The notes below the pieces were generated by a model. That model saw nothing but the letters and a program-made list of their open reading frames with translations, was not told where the DNA came from and did no database searches. From Roseomonas genomospecies 6 (GTDB lineage: Bacteria > Pseudomonadota > Alphaproteobacteria > Azospirillales > Azospirillaceae), in assembly GCF_008365375.1 (NCBI RefSeq), contig NZ_QOKW01000016.1, positions 1 through 64,000 on the forward strand: a DNA stretch of 64,000 nucleotides, in the 5' to 3' direction. Position numbers and translations under genes: made by a program. This document shows positions 54,586 to 62,966 of this stretch, in pieces. Position 1 is the first letter of the stretch. The number at the start of each line of letters is the position of its first letter.

Positions 54586-55718
54586 CCCGCACGGCGCGAC
54601 GATTGTCCGGCGGCACCCTCCTGCTTCTCCTGGCCCTGGCGGGCTGCGAGAAGGCGGGGCACCAGTCCGCCCACGACGCCGGGGCCGCCCCGCCGGTCCG
54701 CCCGGTGCGGGCGATGACCGTGGAGCCGATGGCCTTCCGCCTGGGCAACAGCGTCACCGGCACCATCGAGGCGCGGGCCGACGCCGATCTGGGCTTCCGC
54801 ATCGCCGGCAAGCTGATCGAACGCAAGGTCGATGTCGGCGACCGCGTGAAGGCCGGCGACCGGCTGGCCCGGCTGGACGACCAGGACCAGCGCAACGCGT
54901 TGCGCACCGCCGAAGCCACGCTGGCCTCCGCCCGGGCCGAACTGGTCCAGGCCCGCAACGAGGAGACCCGCAAGAAGGAGCTTCTCGCCAACGGCAACAC
55001 CTCCCAGGCGCTGTACGACGCGGCGCTGCTGGCGCTGCGCACCGCCGACGCCAAGCGCGTGGCCGCGGAGGCCGCGCTCCAGTCGGCGCGCGACCGCGTC
55101 GGCTACACCGAGCTGCTCGCCGACCGCGACGGGGTGGTCACCGCCACCGGCGCGGAGCCGGGGCAGGTGGTGGAGGCCGGCGCCATGGTCGTGCGCGTCG
55201 CCCAGCCGCAGGAGCGCGAGGCCGTCTTCAACATTCCCGAGGCCGGCATCCGTGCGGCACCGCGCGACCCGGTGATCGAAGTGGCCCTGGCCGGCGCGCC
55301 CGGCGTCGTGGCGACCGGCCATGTGCGGGAGGTGTCGCCCCAGGCCGATCCGGTCACCCGCACCCACACCGTCCGCATCGCGCTGAACGACCCGCCCGAC
55401 GCGCTGCGCCTCGGCGCCACCGTCACCGGGCGCCTGAAGCAGCCCCCCGCCCCGGTGGTCGAGGTGCCGGAAACGGCTTTGCTGACCGGCACGGCGCCGG
55501 ACGGGGCAAAGCAACTGGCCGTCTGGACCGTCGATCCGAAGGACCGCACCGTCCGGCGCCGTCCCGTGACGGTGCGCGATCCGGACGGGGCCGGCCCCGT
55601 CATCGTAACGGACGGGCTGTCGCAAGGCGACATCGTGGTGACGGCTGGCGTGCACAGCCTGTCGGACGGCCAGCGCGTCCGGCTTCCCCAGACCATAGAA
55701 ACGGCGGCGGCACAATGA
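54582..55718 (+). CDS. RND efflux periplasmic adaptor lipoprotein, copy 2
   Basis: This 378-residue paralogue of the preceding adaptor starts in its stop codon (ATGA overlap). The lipobox is LLLLALAGC. Lipoyl segments are DADLGFRIAGKLIERKVDVG and LADRDGVVTATGAEPGQVVE; domain order is the same. Its stop overlaps the pump start (ATGA), so all three are co-translated. Two adaptors for one pump may form a mixed hexamer. Confidence 0.93.
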   Translation: MTRTARRLSGGTLLLLLALAGCEKAGHQSAHDAGAAPPVRPVRAMTVEPMAFRLGNSVTGTIEARADADLGFRIAGKLIERKVDVGDRVKAGDRLARLDDQDQRNALRTAEATLASARAELVQARNEETRKKELLANGNTSQALYDAALLALRTADAKRVAAEAALQSARDRVGYTELLADRDGVVTATGAEPGQVVEAGAMVVRVAQPQEREAVFNIPEAGIRAAPRDPVIEVALAGAPGVVATGHVREVSPQADPVTRTHTVRIALNDPPDALRLGATVTGRLKQPPAPVVEVPETALLTGTAPDGAKQLAVWTVDPKDRTVRRRPVTVRDPDGAGPVIVTDGLSQGDIVVTAGVHSLSDGQRVRLPQTIETAAAQ

Positions 55719-58700
55719 CCGGCTTCAATCTTTCCGAATGGGCGCTGCGGCACCGGTCCTTCGTCTGGTACCTGATGATCTCCCTGACGCTGGCCGGCGC
55801 CCTGTCCTATTTCCGCCTGGGACGGGAGGAGGACCCCGCCTTCACGATCAAGACCATGGTGGTCCAGACCAACTGGCCCGGCGCCACCATCCAGGACACC
55901 ATGAATCTGGTGACCGACCCCATCGAGAAGAAGCTGGAGGAGCTTCCCTATCTCGATTACGTGAAGAGCTATACGAAGCCCGGAATCTCGGTCGTCTACG
56001 TCAACCTGAAGGACTACACGCCCGCCGGGGACGTCCCGGACCTGTGGTATCAGACCCGCAAGAAGATCGCCGACATGAAACAGACCCTGCCGGCCGGCAC
56101 GCAGGGTCCCTTCTTCAACGACGAGTTCGGCGACACCTTCGGCACCATCTACGCCTTCACGGCGGACGGCTTCAGCTACCGCGAACTGAAGGATTATGCG
56201 GAGACCGCAAGGGCGGAACTGATGCGCGTTCCCAACGTCGGCAAGGTGCAGTTCGTCGGCGTCCAGAACGAGAAGATCTATCTGGACTTCTCCACGCGCC
56301 AGCTCGCCGCCATGGGGATCGACCGCGATCAGGTGATCGCCGACCTCCAGACGCAGAACGCGGTGGCCCCGGCGGGGGTGGTCCAGGCGGGGGACGAGAA
56401 GGTATCGGTGCGCGTCAGCGGCGCCTTCACGTCGGAGGAGAGCCTGCGCGCCATCAACCTGCGCGCCAACGACCGCTTCTACCGGCTGGCCGACGTGGCG
56501 CAGGTCCGGCGCGGCTACGCCGACCCGCCCACGCCGATGTTCCGCTACAACGGCCAGCCGGCGATCGGCATCACCATCTCCATGGCCGCCGGCGGCAACA
56601 TCCTGGAGTTCGGCGAAGGCATCCGCGAGAAGATGCGGCAGGTCGAGGCCAACCTTCCCATCGGAATCAACACCCATCTGGTCGCCAACCAGTCCGTGGT
56701 GGTCGAGGATTCCATCGCCGGCTTCACCAAGGCGCTGAAGGAGGCGGTCGTCATCGTCCTGGCCGTCAGCTTCGTCAGCCTGGGGCTGCGCGCCGGCATG
56801 GTGGTGGCGACCTCCATCCCGCTGGTTCTGGCGATGACCTTCATGGGCATGGAGTTCTTCGGCATCGAGCTTCAGCGCATCTCGCTGGGCGCCCTCATCA
56901 TCGCGTTGGGCCTGCTGGTGGACGACGCGATGATCACCGTGGAGATGATGATCACCAAGCTGGAGGAGGGATTCAGCCTGGATAAGGCGGCGACCTTCGC
57001 CTACACCTCCACCGCCTTTCCCATGCTGACCGGCACGCTGGTGACGGTGGCCGGCTTCATCCCCATCGGCTTCGCCCAGGGCGGGGCGGCGGAATACTGC
57101 TTCTCGCTGTTCGCCGTGGTGGCGATGGCGCTTCTGTTCTCCTGGATCGTGGCGGTGCTGTTCGCCCCGCTGATCGGCGTCAACGTGCTGCGCCAGAACA
57201 AGAAGGCGCAGCAGCAGGCGCACGGGCACGGAGGCGGGCACGAGCCGGGGCGGCTGATGCGGATGTTCCGCGCGGTGCTGCGCTGGTCCATGCGGGCGCG
57301 CTGGCTGGTGATCATGGCGACGGTCGCGCTGTTCGCCCTGTCCGTCTTCGGCATGAAATTCGTGCAGCAGCAGTTCTTCCCGGCGTCGGACCGGCCGGAG
57401 CTGCTGGTCAACCTGACCCTGCCGCAGACCGCCTCGATCCGCGCGACGGAAGAGGTGGTGGACCGGCTGGAAAAGGTCCTGGCCGCCGACCCGGAGGTGG
57501 AGCACTGGAGCTTCTACGTCGGCCAGGGAGCGATCCGCTTCTACCTGCCCCTGGACGTGCAGCTCGCCAACGACTACTTCGCGCAGGCCGTGGTCGTGAC
57601 CAAGGGCTACGACGTCCGCGAGGCCGTGCGCGCCCGGCTGGAGAAGGTGCTGAACGAGAGCTTCTCGGATCTGAACACCCGCGTCAGCCCGTTGGAGATG
57701 GGACCGCCGGTCGGCTGGCCGATCCAGTACCGGGTGTCCGGCCCCGACGTGGGCGAGGTGCGCGCCATCGCCGCCCGCATGGCCGAGACCATCGGCACCA
57801 ATCCCTACACGCTGTTGACCAACTACGACTGGAACGAGCCGTCGAAGGTGGTCCGGGTGGATGTGGACCAGGACAAGGCCCGTCTGCTCGGCATCAGCTC
57901 CAAGTTGCTGGACGAGGCGCTGAACGCCACCGTGTCGGGCGCGGCCATCACGCAGGTGCGCGACGGAATCTATCTGATCGACGTGGTGGCCCAGGCGACG
58001 AACGCCGAGCGCAGCTCCATCGAGACGCTGCGCAACCTCCAGGTCGCCATTCCCGACGGCCGCACCGTGCCTCTGCGGGAGTTGGCAACCCTGCGCTACG
58101 ATCTGGAACAGCCCCTGGTCTGGCGGCGCTCCCGCCTGCCGACGATCACGGTGCAGGCCGATCTGGTGCCGCCGCTCCAGGCCGCGACGGTGGTGGAGCA
58201 GCTCGCCCCGGCGGTGGACCAGCTCCGGCGCACGCTGCCGCCCGGCTACATCATCGAGGTCGGCGGCACGGTGGAGAACAGCGCCAAGGGCATGGCGTCG
58301 ATCACCGCGGTCTTCCCGGTCATGGTCTTCGTCATGCTGACCATCCTGATGATCCAGCTTCAGAGCTTCCAGAAGCTCTTCCTGGTCATATCCGTCGCAC
58401 CGCTCGGCCTGATCGGCGTTGTGGCGGCGCTGCTGCCGACCGGCACGCCGCTGGGCTTCGTCGCCATCCTGGGCGTGGTCGCCCTCATCGGGATGGTCGT
58501 CCGCAACTCCGTCATCCTGATCGCCCAGATCGACGAGCATCTGGCGGCGGGCGAGCATCCCTGGGACGCGGTGGTCAACGCCACCATGCACCGGGTGCGC
58601 CCGATCCTGCTGACCGCCGCCGCCGCCAGTCTGGGCATGATTCCCATCGCGCCCGAGGTGTTCTGGGGCCCCATGGCCTATGCGATCATCGGCGGGCTGG

Positions 58701-58867
58701 TGGTGGCGACGCTGTTGACCCTGCTGTTCCTTCCGGCGCTCTACGTCGCCTGGTTCCGCATCCGGGAGCCGGCCTCGCAGGCCGGGGAGGCGTTGCAGCG
58801 GCGCACGGACGAAACCCGTCCCCCACGCGGCCCCGCCCCCACGGAGGGAGCGGCCCACGGGGCCTGA
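55715..58867 (+). CDS. RND efflux transporter permease
   Basis: This 1050-residue proton-driven pump of the AcrB superfamily has a first membrane helix at SFVWYLMISLTLAGALSYF, two large periplasmic loops, and helix 4 with the proton-relay acids in ALGLLVDDAMITVEMMITKL. RND repeat motifs are FPMLTGTLVTVAGFIPIGFA and RPILLTAAAASLGMIPIAPE. The loop between the halves is His-rich (QQQAHGHGGGHEPGR) and could bind metal, though that is inference. The substrate is unknown: the length fits the multidrug (HAE1-like) group, and the two charged residues in helix 4 that mark heavy-metal pumps are not evident. It ends near a strong hairpin. Confidence 0.94.
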   Translation: MTGFNLSEWALRHRSFVWYLMISLTLAGALSYFRLGREEDPAFTIKTMVVQTNWPGATIQDTMNLVTDPIEKKLEELPYLDYVKSYTKPGISVVYVNLKDYTPAGDVPDLWYQTRKKIADMKQTLPAGTQGPFFNDEFGDTFGTIYAFTADGFSYRELKDYAETARAELMRVPNVGKVQFVGVQNEKIYLDFSTRQLAAMGIDRDQVIADLQTQNAVAPAGVVQAGDEKVSVRVSGAFTSEESLRAINLRANDRFYRLADVAQVRRGYADPPTPMFRYNGQPAIGITISMAAGGNILEFGEGIREKMRQVEANLPIGINTHLVANQSVVVEDSIAGFTKALKEAVVIVLAVSFVSLGLRAGMVVATSIPLVLAMTFMGMEFFGIELQRISLGALIIALGLLVDDAMITVEMMITKLEEGFSLDKAATFAYTSTAFPMLTGTLVTVAGFIPIGFAQGGAAEYCFSLFAVVAMALLFSWIVAVLFAPLIGVNVLRQNKKAQQQAHGHGGGHEPGRLMRMFRAVLRWSMRARWLVIMATVALFALSVFGMKFVQQQFFPASDRPELLVNLTLPQTASIRATEEVVDRLEKVLAADPEVEHWSFYVGQGAIRFYLPLDVQLANDYFAQAVVVTKGYDVREAVRARLEKVLNESFSDLNTRVSPLEMGPPVGWPIQYRVSGPDVGEVRAIAARMAETIGTNPYTLLTNYDWNEPSKVVRVDVDQDKARLLGISSKLLDEALNATVSGAAITQVRDGIYLIDVVAQATNAERSSIETLRNLQVAIPDGRTVPLRELATLRYDLEQPLVWRRSRLPTITVQADLVPPLQAATVVEQLAPAVDQLRRTLPPGYIIEVGGTVENSAKGMASITAVFPVMVFVMLTILMIQLQSFQKLFLVISVAPLGLIGVVAALLPTGTPLGFVAILGVVALIGMVVRNSVILIAQIDEHLAAGEHPWDAVVNATMHRVRPILLTAAAASLGMIPIAPEVFWGPMAYAIIGGLVVATLLTLLFLPALYVAWFRIREPASQAGEALQRRTDETRPPRGPAPTEGAAHGA

Positions 58868-58876
58868 AAACGCCGA

Positions 58877-58900
58877 CGCCCGGCCATGAATGGCCGGGCG
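58877..58900. terminator. Hairpin between convergent genes
   Basis: Perfect 11-bp stem CGCCCGGCCAT / ATGGCCGGGCG with a two-base loop lies 10 bp after the pump stop and 34 bp beyond the opposite gene's stop. On the minus strand it is followed by TTTT after six bases, so it is probably the terminator for the beta-helix gene and may stop the pump mRNA too. Confidence 0.75.
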
Positions 58901-58933
58901 CGGTCGTTCCGAAAAGGTGATGAGAACCAGCTC

Positions 58934-60643
58934 TTACGCGGTCGGGTTGGCCTTGGTCGCCGAGGAGATGGAGTTGTTGGCGACGTTCTGGCTGACGCTG
59001 TCGGCGATGGAGATCGCGGAGCGGCCGTTGTTGTTGTTGAAGACGTTGTCGTGCACGTTCAGCGTGATCGACCCGCTGCCCTTCAGGTGCTCCATGATGC
59101 CGCCGTTGTTGTTGAAGATCTCGTTGCCGTAGATCTTGTAGGTGACGCTGGTGCCCTGGTTCTGGCCGACGGAGATGCCGACGTTGGCGTTGCCGTAGAT
59201 CGTGTTGTCGTAGATCTCGGTGCTCGACTTCGCCAGGATGCCGGCGCCGCGCGGGTTGTCGTAGATCGTGTTGTCGTGGATCTTCAGCGTGCTGTTGGCC
59301 TGGCTGTGGTCGTGGTACAGCCCGTGCGACCGGCCGTCGCCGCCGCCGGCACCGTTGTTGAAGATCGTGTTCCCGGCGATCTCGCCGCTCAGGATGCGCC
59401 CGTTCCAGCCGGAATACACACCGTCGGTCCGCCAGCCGTTGTCGCTGATGGTGTTGTTGGTGATGTACTGGTCGGCGTTATTGGACGCGTAATGGACGAT
59501 GCCGTAGGCGCCGTTGCCGTCGATCGTGGAGTGATCGATGCGCAGGTTGTTGGAGGTCCCGCTGATGACGACGCCGGAACCGCGGTTGTCCAGGATCTGG
59601 GAGTTGGTGACCTTCACGTTCTCGGCCCCGCCGTTCAGCAGCAGGCCGGCGTCGCCGGACCCCTTCATGGTCAGGCTGTCGAAGGTGATGTTGTCCTTGT
59701 TGTTCAGGCTGACGGCGTAGCTCGAGCCGCTGGAGGCCTGGATCACCGGGTTCGCGCCGGTGCCGTAGGCGCCATAGATGATCGGCTTGTCCGACGTGCC
59801 GGAGGTCGAGGCCAGCAGGCTGTCGTGCCAGGTCTCGCCGCGCTCGAACAGGACGAGGGAACCGGGGGCGAAGCTGGTGGAATTGACCTTGTCCAGCGAC
59901 TTCCAGGCCTGGTTCGCATCATGGCCGGAGTTGCTGTCGCTGCCGTTCGTCGCGTCCACGTAATAGATCTGCGAGGCCGGGACGGACGGGTAGTCGGACG
60001 TGCCGCCCGAGTTCGTCGGTGCCGGCGGGGCCGCGGCGGCGGTTGTGGCGAAGAATTCCTTCGGCGCGGCGACGGCCAGCGTGCCGTTCCACCACAGGTT
60101 CGCCTGCCCCGGAACGACGTCCTTGCCGTCGAGCGCGCCCTTGTCGTAGGTGACGGACGGGTCGGTCGGAGCGACCTTGTGGCCGTTGATGGTCACGGCG
60201 TTGACGGTCAGGTTGCGGTCCTGCCCATCGACGGCGCCGTCGTTGTCGTACTGGATCTGAATCTTGTGCGCCTGATCGGCGGTCACGTTGGCGTCGAAGG
60301 AAAAGTCCTTGGCGTCGCCGCCCGCGGTGCCTTCGCCGACCACGGCGCCGTCCACCAGCAGTTTGAAATGGGGCGACACACCGCCCGCGGCGGTGCCGGA
60401 GGCGTTCACGACGATCTTCGCCGCAGCGGCGGCGGCAGCGGTGGCATCGGCCAGTGCCAGAGGCTGTGCGGGGGTCTGGAGAGCCTGGAGCTGGAGAATT
60501 GAGGCGGGCGTCGCGAAGCTGTCGGCGGTCACCGGGGTGGAGTGTTCGACGGCATTCGACAACGCCTCGGCACCAGAATCGCTGACAAAGCCGGTGGTGT
60601 CGGCGATATCCTGGTGGTGAAGCTCAATGGCCATATGTTCCAT
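58934..60643 (-). CDS. Right-handed parallel beta-helix protein with CBM60-like module
   Basis: This 569-residue protein starts at 60643. The N-terminal 75 residues are Ala-rich without a clear signal peptide. Residues 75-165 resemble the calcium-dependent xylan-binding CBM60/36 module (KIVVNASGTAAGGVSPHFKL, QIQYDNDGAVDGQDRNLTVN). Residues 225-560 are a right-handed parallel beta-helix: YYVDATNGSDSNSGHDANQA, then repeated short strands with asparagine ladders (SQILDNRGSGVVISG, NTISDNGWRTDGVYSG, NTIYGNANVGISVGQNQG). This fits pectate lyase or mannuronan-epimerase-like carbohydrate enzymes. The specific activity cannot be given. Export may be by a type I system. Confidence 0.82.
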   Translation of the reverse strand: MEHMAIELHHQDIADTTGFVSDSGAEALSNAVEHSTPVTADSFATPASILQLQALQTPAQPLALADATAAAAAAAKIVVNASGTAAGGVSPHFKLLVDGAVVGEGTAGGDAKDFSFDANVTADQAHKIQIQYDNDGAVDGQDRNLTVNAVTINGHKVAPTDPSVTYDKGALDGKDVVPGQANLWWNGTLAVAAPKEFFATTAAAAPPAPTNSGGTSDYPSVPASQIYYVDATNGSDSNSGHDANQAWKSLDKVNSTSFAPGSLVLFERGETWHDSLLASTSGTSDKPIIYGAYGTGANPVIQASSGSSYAVSLNNKDNITFDSLTMKGSGDAGLLLNGGAENVKVTNSQILDNRGSGVVISGTSNNLRIDHSTIDGNGAYGIVHYASNNADQYITNNTISDNGWRTDGVYSGWNGRILSGEIAGNTIFNNGAGGGDGRSHGLYHDHSQANSTLKIHDNTIYDNPRGAGILAKSSTEIYDNTIYGNANVGISVGQNQGTSVTYKIYGNEIFNNNGGIMEHLKGSGSITLNVHDNVFNNNNGRSAISIADSVSQNVANNSISSATKANPTA

Positions 60644-61143
60644 GGTCTTTCACTCTTTCCTTTTTACAGCGCCACTCTTGTGGCGGTGGGCGGGAATGTG
60701 CGCGGATCGCGCCGTCCCGCTTGCTGTGCGCTCAATCGTTTTTGACAGGACCGGAGCCTAGCCGCCCCGGTGTGGCCTTAAATGGTTCGATTTTAGGATA
60801 ATTAGTTTTTGAAGTGCGCCAAACACGTCACAGAATCGCCTCTAACGAACGAGGTAGTCCGTGAAATTTACGTTCTAACGCGAAAGGGGTAATACAGTCG
60901 GCAACTTCTTGAAATTTCTGCGCACTACAAGAATTTAGCCGCCGGATTACGAAGGAATGGCGCACCGCAACCAGTGAACAGGCCCGGTCGACTTGTGACA
61001 TTCCTGTTGAAGAAAGCTGGGATGCCACATACCATACGCCACACGGACAGTTTGTTGAACAAACAATCCGTCTCGCCATAAAATCCAAAAATGATGAGCC
61101 GTGCCGACGGAAGCCCGGCCACCCAAAAGGGAAGGAATGAGGC
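60644..61143. other. Divergent intergenic region before tctC
   Basis: A 500-bp AT-rich region with no convincing gene. It holds a small hairpin CGCCAC-TCTT-GTGGCG (60670-60685) in the leader of the beta-helix gene and the palindrome at 61050 in the tctC promoter. The middle (60780-60930) is AT-rich and non-coding in all frames with coding character. Confidence 0.6.
61050..61064 (+). promoter_or_regulatory. Palindromic operator-like site upstream of tctC
   Basis: GTTTGTTGAACAAAC: perfect 7-bp inverted repeat with a central G, 80 bp upstream of the tctC start. Likely site for a regulator encoded elsewhere; no regulator gene is adjacent. Confidence 0.55.
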
Positions 61144-62205
61144 ATGAAGGACGTACAGCCCCCGCGCTGCGCGCGGAAGACCCCTTTCGACTCCTTCACT
61201 TTTAAAAAGACCGCCGGAAGGGCGGGGACGGCGCTGGCCGGTGTTCTCGGCCTGATGCTGCTCCCGACCGCGGCGAACGCCTGGGAGCCCACCAAATCGG
61301 TCGAATTCGTCGTTCCGGCGGGAACCGGCGGCGGCGCCGACCAGATGGCGCGGATGATCCAGGGCATCATTCAGAAGAACAGCCTGATGCCCCAGCCCAT
61401 CGTCGTCATCAACAAGTCGGGCGGCGCCGGGGCGGAAGGATTCCTCGACGTCAAATCGTCGAACCGCAACCCGCACAAGATCATCATCACCCTGTCCAAC
61501 CTGTTCACCACGCCCCTGGCGACCGGCGTTCCCTTCTCCTGGAAGGACATGACCCCCGTGGCCATGCTGGCGCTGGACAACTTCGTTTTGTGGGTGAACA
61601 ACGACGCCCCGCAGAAGTCCCCCAAGGAGTTCATCGAAGCCGCCAAGGAAGGCGGTGCCAACCGCTTCAAGATGGGCGGCACGGGCTCCAAGCAGGAAGA
61701 CCAGATCATCACCGCCGCCATCGAGCAGTCGGCGGGCGTCACCTTTACCTACGTCCCCTACAAGGGCGGCGGCGACGTGGCGGCCCAGCTCGTCGGCAAC
61801 CACATCAACGCCAGCGTCAACAACCCCATCGAGGCGGTGTCGCAATGGCGGGCCGGTGCGCTGCGGCCACTGTGCGTCTTCGACAAGGAGCGCATCCCGC
61901 TGAAGGAGCCGGTGGCCGAAGGCAAGTCGTGGAACAGCATCCCGACCTGCAAGGAATCCGGGCTGGACGTCGAATACACGATGCTGCGCGGCATCTTCAT
62001 GGGGCCGGGCGTCACGCCGGACCAGATCGCCTACTACGTGGACCTCTTCAAGAAGGTCCGCGAGACGGACGAGTGGAAGGACTTCATGGCGAAGGGGGCC
62101 TTCAACGTCAGCTTCAAGACCGGTGACGAGTTCAAGACCTGGCTCACCGCGGCGGAGACCCAGCACAAGACCCTGATGGACAAGGCGGGCTTCACCAAGC
62201 AATAG
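61144..62205 (+). CDS. tctC: Tripartite tricarboxylate transporter substrate-binding protein
   Basis: This 353-residue exported protein begins with about 47 residues containing a long basic N-region (RCARKTPFDSFTFKKTAGRA) and hydrophobic core ALAGVLGLMLLPTAANA, cleavage after ANA. The mature protein begins WEPTKSVEFVVPAGTGGGAD, the TctC hallmark, with FTYVPYKGGGDVAAQLVGNH, the conserved ligand loop, and GPGVTPDQIAYYVDLFKKV near the end. It delivers citrate-like tricarboxylates or other organic acids to TctAB. A stem-loop separates it from tctB, allowing higher expression of the binding protein. The long N-region is slightly unusual; a later start was not evident. Confidence 0.94.
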   Translation: MKDVQPPRCARKTPFDSFTFKKTAGRAGTALAGVLGLMLLPTAANAWEPTKSVEFVVPAGTGGGADQMARMIQGIIQKNSLMPQPIVVINKSGGAGAEGFLDVKSSNRNPHKIIITLSNLFTTPLATGVPFSWKDMTPVAMLALDNFVLWVNNDAPQKSPKEFIEAAKEGGANRFKMGGTGSKQEDQIITAAIEQSAGVTFTYVPYKGGGDVAAQLVGNHINASVNNPIEAVSQWRAGALRPLCVFDKERIPLKEPVAEGKSWNSIPTCKESGLDVEYTMLRGIFMGPGVTPDQIAYYVDLFKKVRETDEWKDFMAKGAFNVSFKTGDEFKTWLTAAETQHKTLMDKAGFTKQ

Positions 62206-62226
62206 CCTTCTCGTCTGAAGCGCGGC

Positions 62227-62247
62227 CCCCGGGGCATCGCGCCCCGG
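62227..62247 (+). promoter_or_regulatory. Intercistronic stem-loop after tctC
   Basis: CCCGGGGC-ATCGC-GCCCCGGG stem of 8 bp, 22 bp past the tctC stop, without a T-tract. It is comparable to the hairpin behind the ABC binding-protein gene at 14131. Confidence 0.6.
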
Positions 62248-62303
62248 GCGCCCTCCCCCACCCTCCGGGCTTTCGTGGGGCGGGCTTTCTGTGGGAGTGA
62301 GCC

Positions 62304-62810
62304 ATGGAGCATGGAACGCAGAACAACGATCCGGTCGTGTCGAACCGGACCATGGAAATCGTCGTCGCCGCCCTGTTCGCGCTGGTTGCCCTGGTGGTGA
62401 TGGGCGACAGCATCCGCGTCGGCAACGGCTGGGGCGCCGATGGGCCGAAGGCCGGTTACTTTCCCTTCTACGTCGGCCTCATCATGCTGGTCAGCAGTCT
62501 GGCCACGCTCGCCGTCAACATCTGGCGCCACGGCGGCGAACGCACCGCCTTCGTCGAGAAGCAGCAGCTCGCTCTGGTTCTCCAGGTGCTGGTGCCCAGC
62601 GTGGTGTTCGTGATCCTGACCGGCTTTCTGGGCATCTATCTGTCGGCGGTGCTGTTCATCGCCTTCTTCATGCATTGGGTCGGCAAATATCCGGTCAGGA
62701 CGATCCTGCCCATTGCCATTCTGGTGCCCGCGGCCCTCTTCGTGATGTTCGAAATCTGGTTTCTGGTTCCGCTTCCCAAGGGACCGGTGGAAACGATGTT
62801 CGGGTTCTGA
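62304..62810 (+). CDS. tctB: Tripartite tricarboxylate transporter small permease
   Basis: This 168-residue membrane protein has four hydrophobic segments: IVVAALFALVALVVMGDS, YFPFYVGLIMLVSSLATLAV, VLVPSVVFVILTGFLGIYLS and ILVPAALFVMFEIWFLVPLP. The WGADGPKAGYFPFYVGL stretch and the end KGPVETMFGF are TctB signatures. It pairs with TctA, encoded next. TctB is needed for transport, though its exact role is not known. Confidence 0.93.
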   Translation: MEHGTQNNDPVVSNRTMEIVVAALFALVALVVMGDSIRVGNGWGADGPKAGYFPFYVGLIMLVSSLATLAVNIWRHGGERTAFVEKQQLALVLQVLVPSVVFVILTGFLGIYLSAVLFIAFFMHWVGKYPVRTILPIAILVPAALFVMFEIWFLVPLPKGPVETMFGF

Positions 62811-62966
62811 GGATTTTCAAAGTCTGAAGCCGGGGCGGCCACGGGAACGGCCGCAAACACCGAAGCAGCGGCAGGCATTCGCGGCGAACCAGCATAGGCG
62901 GCGGGGGCGAGCCCTGGCGCACGCGCTCAAGACGCGGTCACGCGGGTGCCGGAAAGGGAGGGAAAC

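Noticed and set aside
55103-58858. Minus-strand open frame of 1251 codons opposite the RND pump
   Set aside because: Antisense shadow of the pump and adaptor; no recognisable domain.
60828-61370. Minus-strand frame of 180 codons across the tctC promoter
   Set aside because: It overlaps the tctC start in antisense, lacks a ribosome site and family features.
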